A stretch of 64,000 bases of DNA from Lonicera japonica (taxonomy: Eukaryota > Streptophyta > Magnoliopsida > Dipsacales > Caprifoliaceae): positions 18,315,127 to 18,379,126 of the forward strand of contig CM038467.1 of NCBI GenBank assembly GCA_021464415.1. The letters are read 5' to 3'. The translations under genes were made by a program, and so were the position numbers. Shown here piece after piece: positions 57,190-64,000 of the stretch. Position 1 is the first letter of the stretch; every line of letters starts with the position of its first letter. Below the pieces are notes generated by a model. The model saw only the letters and a list, made by a program, of their open reading frames with translations. It did no database searches and had not been told where the DNA came from.

Positions 57190-58025
57190 TTATAACGGAG
57201 TTAATTGGCAAACTTTGGTAACAATTATAACTAATTTTAATAATATTAGTTAAAAAAATATACTCTAATAACATAATTAAACTTTGATAATTCTTTAACC
57301 AATAATCAAATCTATATTCTCTATAATCAAAACAAATAACATTTTTTAATAATTAAAATGTGAGTCCTCCTAATTCTATTGGTTAAAACAAAATATAAGT
57401 TATTTTTTAAAAAAAATTAGATAATCTTCCACTCATCTTTTCTCAAAAAAAAATAAAATTGCAAATGGATTAATTTGTGGCCAATCAATATCATGGATTA
57501 CACAAATTTAAGTATTGAGAAAAAATAACCATTAGAGCCTATGTTATTAACTTTAACAGTGTACTAAATAAATAATTAAAAGTCATTTTGATTATTCGAT
57601 TTGGATTATTCTATTAGAAATATTTTTATATTATATTTTTTTCTTTTCAAAACTAGCATACATCAATAGAGTTCACAAGAATGAGTGTCACTGCGCCAAT
57701 AGTCTTGTAGCACATTAACGTTCTTACTATCTTTATAACAAAGGTTTTTTATTCAATAATTCATCCTTATTATGGTTCGTTGTATATCATCTAACTGAAT
57801 TAATTTTATTTGATTTATTTTTTAATATATAATTACAGGGTTAATTAATTAATAATTGAGAATAGCAAAATAAACAAGAATACTATTGTTGTTAGGTTGA
57901 TAAATTGCCATAGCAATTATATTTATTATCAAAATAATATATAATTTTAAAAATATATTGTATAACTTTTTATAACAATACTATAAATAGATAATTACTT
58001 TGACAATATAAACAATTTTATAAAT
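57190..58025. other. Intergenic, no gene seen
   Basis: AT-rich sequence beyond the RING-gene leader, without supportable features. Confidence 0.5.
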
Positions 58026-58516
58026 TGTTAATTGAAGGGGATACAAATAATCCTCTGAGCTCATAGACGTAAGACGAGGTTCGAGCTCGAGGTGCGTCCG
58101 AGCTCGATGAGATGGCTAAAAAAGTGGACTCTACATGGACATGTGGCAACAACAGGATAAAAACGTGACTTGCACTCCTAACGGCTAGCAACCAATTGCC
58201 CACTATTCAACTACGTCCACTATTCTCTCCACTAAAACACAACGCGGGGGTGAGGCCTATCATCTTGTAACAATTAGTTCCTTCCATCTATAAAAGGGAC
58301 TAGCCCCAATCCCCAAGAAAGGGGGGGAGATATATCACAAGTTTGTAACCATTACCAACATCAATAAAATCAATCACCAAGGGGTGGACGTAAACCAAAC
58401 CTACCATCCATTGGCTGGGAGAACCATCCTTCACCGGAAATATTCCATCGTGTTCATCTTTAACCTTCCATTCTTGCACTTGTGTTTATAAATTTTTTAT
58501 AAGTGACGATCTAACA
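58026..58516 (+). mobile_element. Probable solo LTR (Gypsy-like)
   Basis: A GC-richer 491-bp block starts TGTTAATTG and ends ATCTAACA (TGTTA...TAACA ends). It holds a TATA-like CTATAAAAGGG (about 58290) followed downstream by AATAAAAT, the order expected in an LTR. No TSD is evident and no internal domain follows. Confidence 0.5.
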
Positions 58517-60226
58517 AATTGTTGACCTTACATTAATAAAAATGTGACAGCAATTCACGACGATTAAAGTGCCTTCTAAAATTAAGTTTGATCAATAGAA
58601 TTGTAAATTTGAACCTCACTAATTTTTTTAATTTGAGGAATAAAAATAAAAATAAAAAATACCAGCACTACATATAACATATCTGTTGTATTGAAATTTT
58701 TAAGAATTATCATAAAAAAATTGTATCAAGATGGAGGCCTCACATAAATATAATACCCAAGAGCTGCAGTACTATAAAATAATAATAATAATATATATAT
58801 ATATAAGTGCGAAAATCAATCTAAACTCTTATTTACAAGAGCTGCAGTACTATTTTTAATTTGGTATGTCCCTCAGCTTGTTACATGTGGATAATAAGGA
58901 ACGTTTTTTTAATTGATGGAAAAATTTAAAAGTATCTCCATTAATTGACATTATTGATGTGTTCTTTTCCATTATTTGCACACTATTTTCAAAACTAGAA
59001 GTAAGTTATACTCCGACAAATAATTGTTGGCCCCCTATCATAAAGATCATGTAAGATGTTTATCATCATGTTATATTAGATAACAATACAACTTAAAATG
59101 TCTATTTAAAAATAGTTACACCTTTTATTTTTTCAACATATAAATTTAAAGGGGTAAAAATGTTAATTAAAGGTGGTTTTACGCACAATGTCTACTTACT
59201 TAAAAAGAGTTATACCTTTTACTTTCCCAACATACAAATTTAGAAAGATAAAAATACTAATTAATTAAAGTAATTTCACGTGAGTGTGGAAACAAGTTAA
59301 ATCCGTTTGAAACTCGCTAGCAATCAAACTGAAATTAATCTCACTGCCACTCCACATCTCACTTCACTATTATAAAAATTCAATTTGCTTGATTACAGAA
59401 TCAGAAAACAATTAAAAAGCACTGATCGAGTATTATCAAACACGGAATTTATAGTCAACCACTTGATTTAATTTTTATCACAAAACAATATAAGAGTGAA
59501 TTCAACGTGGGCCAAATTTCCTTGGGTTAGTTGGGTAGAACTAAGATTCCTTGGTAGGTAAAGCTGCCTTCACTTCCCACAATATCAAGAAACAATTAAT
59601 GTGGTGCCTAATCATGTTTCAAACCAACCAATTAACTTCATTTTATACTAACATTCTTTAGCACATTTAATATGTGTAATATATATCGTACATGAATATT
59701 TATGATAGCAATATAATTAATAAGTACTATGTAAAAGTTCATGCGATACTATTTTGTTGAGTGCTCACCTCTGTTAATTATAAAAATGCATGCAATGAGT
59801 TCCAAACTTATTTTAATTAATTACCTATTTTGTTAAATGAAGAAATCTATAAAAAGATTAATTATAAAATTAAGTAATAATTTTACTAGGCAAAATGGTT
59901 CCGCGATTATTTTAGAATCAGCATCCATGCATGTTATATTATAAATTTCATACGTAACCCAATTCCCAAACAATTGCAAGTCTGGAGTGTGTTTTTTTAG
60001 CAAATGCACGCTATGACATTGGAGAAAAGAAAATACATGTTACTACATCTGCAGTCGATGACATTCAGACCTAGAATTTCTAATTAGTTCGAATGAGGAT
60101 GTTCACCGCTCGATCAGAACAACCCGCTTTAATTATTACTAGCCCAAAGATAAAACAAATCAAAATTATCTTTAAAGAATTTAGAGGGGGGACTTTCACA
60201 AATGAGATAACTAGAAATTAGGTAGA
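58517..60226. other. Intergenic, no gene seen
   Basis: AT-rich; two similar stretches near 59030-59160 and 59190-59270 (GTTACACCTTTTATTTT / GTTATACCTTTTACTTT) are a diverged local duplication. No coding exon was found. Confidence 0.5.
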
Positions 60227-60864
60227 AGGGCTTATTATACATTGATTTTTACCAAAAATTCAATGAATAATATTTTTTTGAATGAATGGCCTATTTTTAA
60301 TTGGTAATAGTGTAAGAGGCCTATTTTGTTTTATATTTTAAATAAATGTATTTGAATAAATTTAAATATCATTTAATTAATAAAAACATGTATGTTATTA
60401 CCTAAATTACCCATTTTTATGAAATTTACACAAAAAATATGGACTGCAAAGTTCATATTGCAATAAAATATGAACAGCAAAGTTCATATTGCAATGAAAT
60501 ATGGACTGCAATATGAACTTTGCACTAAAAATATGGACTGCAAAGTTCACATTGCAATAAAATATGGACTGCAATATGAACTTTGTACTAAAAATATGGA
60601 CTGCAAAGTTTACATTGCAATGAAATATGGACTGCAAAGTTCATATTGCAGTGAAATATAGACTGCAATTCTGCAAAGTTCATATTGCAGTCCATATTTT
60701 AATGCATATTGGTATTTTTTAGTTTATTTAAAGGGTTGTGATGTCATTTTATAATGAAAAAAAAAGACACATGTCATATTATCAATAAAATAAAAAATAG
60801 GCCCTTTATTTAAAAAAAATTTATTCCTTGACTTTAGTGTGAAAATCTTTCTCTAATAAGCCCT
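60227..60864. mobile_element. MITE-like element with an internal palindromic minisatellite
   Basis: Imperfect inverted arms of about 90 bp: AGGGCTTATTATACATTGAT at the left, and the inverse of AGGGCTTATTAGAGAAAGAT at the right. GGCCTATTTTT words lie at the inner edge of both arms. The centre (60434-60705) is an array. No TSD was recognised. Confidence 0.6.
60434..60705. repeat. Palindromic minisatellite
   Basis: About eight units built from ATATGGACTGCAAAGTTCA, ATATTGCAATGAA and their inverses (TGCAATATGAACTTTGCA). The strand-symmetric frames here are products of the repeat, not genes. Confidence 0.85.
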
Positions 60865-60889
60865 TTTTTTTAATTGCCCCATGAGATAA

Positions 60890-62508
60890 TGGGTTATAAG
60901 GTCTCGCTCCGTATTGTGTTATAACTCTAAGGACGGATTCATGTTTAATAAAGGGAAGTAGTACTAATTTCATAATTTGGTTTTACAATAAGGACACTTT
61001 TCATAATATTAATTTATTTTAAGGAAAATGATAAATGTTGATGGACAAAACTACCTTACTATATCATTTATTCTAATTATACAAAAGACATATTATTCTC
61101 TCTTACATACACATAGTTTAGAGAGAGAAAACAAAAAACAAGAGAAAAGAGAAGTTGTCTCACCACCACCACCACCACCTTACTTTCCGATCGTATCTCC
61201 GAGAGGATCATCGTTCTCATCATCATCATCTTCTTCTTCTTCTTCTTTTTCTTCTTTTTTTTTTCTAGATCTGCAATCGTAAAATATATATAACTTTTGA
61301 TCGAACCGTTGGATTTGGCTGATTTTTGGATATGTTGTTCGAAAGACAAAGTTACTATTATTGGGCGAAAAATTAAGACGATCAGAAGTCGTTTTGCTAT
61401 CGAAATCGATCAATTTTGACAGCCCAGCGGGATTTGAAAAAAAATATGATTGTAACTCTTCTTTTTTTTTTTTTACGAACCCTACGTCGATCTATATCTA
61501 TACACATATAAATAAATTGAGTGGATGTTGATCTCATCAATTTTGTTGTTCTCTATTTTGTAATGGTGCTAAAATTATTTTAGCACATTCTGATTTGTTG
61601 TTCAAGTACTGTTATTTTATGGTTGTTGTTCAGAATGTGCTAAATGCATTTAACACCTTTTGGTTGTTGTCTAGATGGTGCTAAATGCATGTAGCACCCT
61701 TTGGTTACTGTCCAGAGGGTGCTAAATGTATTTAGCACCTTCTGGTTGCTGTCCAGATGGTGCTAAATGCATTTAGCACCTTTTGGTTGTTGTCTAGATG
61801 GTGCTAAATGCATGTAGCACCCTTTGGTTACTGTCCAGAGGGTGCTAAATGTATTTAGCACCTTCTGGTTGTGGTGCTTAATGTATTTAGCACCTTCTGG
61901 TTGCTGTCCAGATGGTGCTAAATGCATTTAGCACCTTCTGGTTGCTCTCTAGGGGGTGCTAAATGCATTTAGTACCTTTTGGTTGTGGCGCTAAATGCAT
62001 TTAGCACCTTATCGTTGCTGTCTAGCGGGTGCTAAATGCATTTAGCACCTTCTGATTGTGGTGCTAAATGCATTTTAGCACCCTCTGGTTGCTGTTCAGG
62101 GGGTGCTAAATGCATTTTAGCACCTTCTGTTGCTGTCCAGCGGGTGCTAAATATATTTAGCACCTTCTGGTTGTGGTGCTAAACGCATTTAGCACCCTCT
62201 GGTTGCTGTCCAGGGGTGTGTTAAAACGCATTTAGCACCTTCTGGTTGCTATCCAGAGGGTGCTAAATGCATTTAGCACCTTCTGTATTTTTGGTTGTAG
62301 TGCTAAATGCATTTAGCACCCCCTGGTTGCTGTGGCAGGGGGTGCTAAATGCATTTTAGCACCTTCTGGTTGCTGTTGGTGTTATAATGAGACGATATTA
62401 TAAGGAAAGGGTATTAGTGTCTTTTTTGTATAGTGTCCTTAATTTACACAACTAATTTTTAAATATCCTTTATAATTATATTATTATTATAATAAGCCCT
62501 TATACCTA
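60890..62508. mobile_element. Palindrome-array element, copy 2
   Basis: Same architecture as 24648-25828, similar along nearly the whole length: left end GGGTTATAAGGTCTCG, right end the inverse of AGGTATAAGGGCTTATTATA. Shared blocks include GATGGACAAAA, CATTTATTCTAATTATAC and AACTTTTGATCGAA. The array (61564-62370) is twice as long as in copy 1. The (ACC)n and (TCA/TTC)n tracts differ in length. Confidence 0.7.
61564..62370. repeat. Tandem palindrome array (about 20 units)
   Basis: Regular 41-bp period in 61675-61860 (starts near 61675, 61716, 61757, 61798, 61839). Each unit has a 22-bp palindrome with arm GGTGCTAAATG. Units alternate between GCATGTAGC and GTATTTAGC centre variants, giving a 123-bp higher-order repeat present twice. 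Confidence 0.92.
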
Positions 62509-62731
62509 ATTGCCACTTCACAAATTTTGGAAATTTACAACGTGAGATATCTCATACTAATTTCCGTTAATTTTTTTTCACCTCTGCATTTTTTATCAAA
62601 ACAATTTGATTCAGTTAACTTTATATTGTACTTTATTTACATTACTGATTATATTTTCATTCTTAACTAACCAGAAACATCTTGTATATTATTATTTTTT
62701 AATTATCTTTATTTTGAATATTTATAATAAT

Positions 62732-62877
62732 AATACGATATTCAAGTATTATAATATTTATAATAAGTATTAATAGATGATTATTAATCCTAGATGTATG
62801 ATGAGTATTAATACTGATGATGTTAATACCATGTTTGATTCAGTAACTTTGTAACATGATTATATTTTGGAATAATA

Positions 62878-62930
<53 letters not shown>

Positions 62931-63512
62931 TGATGATGATGATGATGATAATAATAATAAAAATATAACAATAACAATAATGACAATAACAACAATAATA
63001 ATAACAACAACAACAACAACAATAATAATAATAATGATAATGATAATAATAGTTATTAATTATAATTATATACTTAATAATAACTAATAATGATAATATT
63101 AATAATTATAATAATAATGATAATGATAATAATAATTATTATAATAATTATAATAATTTATTATTATAATAATTATAATAATAGTTATTATTATAATTAT
63201 TATTAATTATTATTATTAATATAATAATTATTATAATGATATGATATTATTATTATTATAATATTATAATAATAACTATTATTATTATTATTATTATAGT
63301 AGTAGTGGCATTTTTAAAAATATATGATTCATTTTCTTTAATTTCGGATAAACAATACCACCCCTTTAGTATTAAATTATACTACAAATAGTGGTATTAA
63401 GTTAGTCCCAATATTAATAATCCCAACACATTTGTGTGAATCAAACAATGTATTATAAAAAAATATATTAATAATCTCATCCCACTTTTTAATATCTGAA
63501 TCAAACGAAACC
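62732..63512. mobile_element. PIF/Harbinger-type MITE, copy 2 (left end degraded)
   Basis: The right half matches 3160-3378 (GGCATTTTTAAAAATATATG, GGATAAACAATACCACC) and ends in the inverse of GGTTTCGTTTGATTCAG. The left half is swollen by (TAA)n/(TGA)n/(CAA)n repeats. Confidence 0.65.
62868..63290. repeat. Complex (TAA)n-rich microsatellite
   Basis: Over 400 bp of TAA, TGA, CAA and TTA triplets; low-complexity frames here are artefacts. Confidence 0.9.
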
Positions 63513-64000
63513 ACATATATTATATATGAGATTAATCCGTTATCATAAAATTAAACATGCATGCCGATAGCCACATGAAAATTTACACTGATTACAACTA
63601 AAAGTAATTCTTAATCACAAGTCTTAAAATCAAACAAATGATATCATCCCCAATAATTGCCCATGAAGTACTGCCGGTCATTGTAACAAGTAGTCAACGA
63701 AGCTTGTCCAAAAAGTACCCTCCAATATGGGTACAAGGGCTTGTCCATGTTAAGGGGTGTATAATTATCCTGGAGGTGGTATTTTTATTTAATTTGTTTA
63801 TTTTTCATGAAAAAGAAGTAGTACCAGACAATGCGCATGGGCAGATCTATGTTGTACTTATACCCCCCCCCCCCCCCCCCCCCCCCCAATCTTTGAAAAA
63901 ATGTTGTAGTAGTACATGCTTATTTTTTCTTTTTATTGTAAAACTCTCTGCATGATTGTTTTACATGGAAAATAATTAAATTTTGTTATCTATTTACATA
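63513..64000. other. Intergenic, no recognisable gene; C25 homopolymer
   Basis: The 105-codon plus frame at 63638-63955 has no domain known to me, and its Pro run is the C25 tract 63863-63887. I do not call it a gene. Confidence 0.4.

Noticed and set aside
60407..60661. Overlapping ORFs on both strands with repeated peptide words
   Set aside because: Strand-symmetric translation of the palindromic minisatellite.
61564..62370. CRISPR-like array of regularly spaced palindromes
   Set aside because: Eukaryotic nuclear DNA. The spacers are themselves repeated and there are no cas genes.
63863..63887. C25 run read as a poly-proline coding stretch
   Set aside because: Homopolymer of uncertain length; the frame around it has no supported gene.

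Overview
This is a nuclear segment of a eudicot plant genome: AT-rich, with GT-AG spliced genes, long intergenic stretches and many transposable-element remnants. It holds seven recognisable protein genes. From left to right they are: the 5' end of an RBM28-like nucleolar RRM protein (minus, 1173-1729, continuing off the left edge); a BLH6/BLH7-type BELL homeodomain factor (plus, 10492-13238); a DRD1-type SNF2 ATPase of RNA-directed DNA methylation (minus, 14599-24210, 7 coding exons); a BUPS1/2-type CrRLK1L receptor kinase (minus, 33241-35789); the histidinol-phosphatase IMPL2/HISN7 (minus, 37869-40966, 9 exons); a YSK2-type dehydrin (minus, 47176-48747); and a RING-finger protein with an MGSSCC N-terminus (minus, 52444-55762). 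Exon joins were checked by codon phase across every intron.

The gene order is informative. From memory of the Arabidopsis map, homologues of these genes lie in small ordered groups: At2g16390-At2g16400 (DRD1-BLH7), At4g39110-At4g39140 (BUPS1-IMPL2-dehydrin-RING) and At2g21440-At2g21500 (RBM28-like, CHR34, BUPS2, dehydrin, RING). The window looks like one less fractionated version of that ancestral block. The genes do not form a pathway; they are conserved neighbours.

Two genes need single-base corrections, all in homopolymers: a G4 run in BLH exon 2 (11698-11701), and an A4 run (34040-34043) and a T5 run (35775-35779) in the receptor kinase. Allowing for one base at each site gives full-length frames (645 and 848 aa), so assembly error is at least as likely as gene decay.

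The rest is mobile DNA, some of it with clear boundaries: a complete TRIM with 71-bp LTRs, PBS, PPT and a 5-bp TSD (53826-54132); a rearranged TRIM relative joined to a glutamine synthetase fragment (1-409); two 5'-truncated LINEs in DRD1 introns; a hAT element with a perfect 8-bp TSD; a Mutator-type MITE with a perfect 9-bp TSD; Harbinger-type MITEs, one nested in another; a Helitron with two tandem 5' ends; a Pack-MULE-like element carrying a gene fragment; and a Copia-type solo LTR. The most unusual sequences are elements filled with tandem arrays of about 20-bp palindromes. One family is present twice (24648-25828 and 60890-62508), and two unrelated arrays sit at 60434-60705 and in BLH intron 2.
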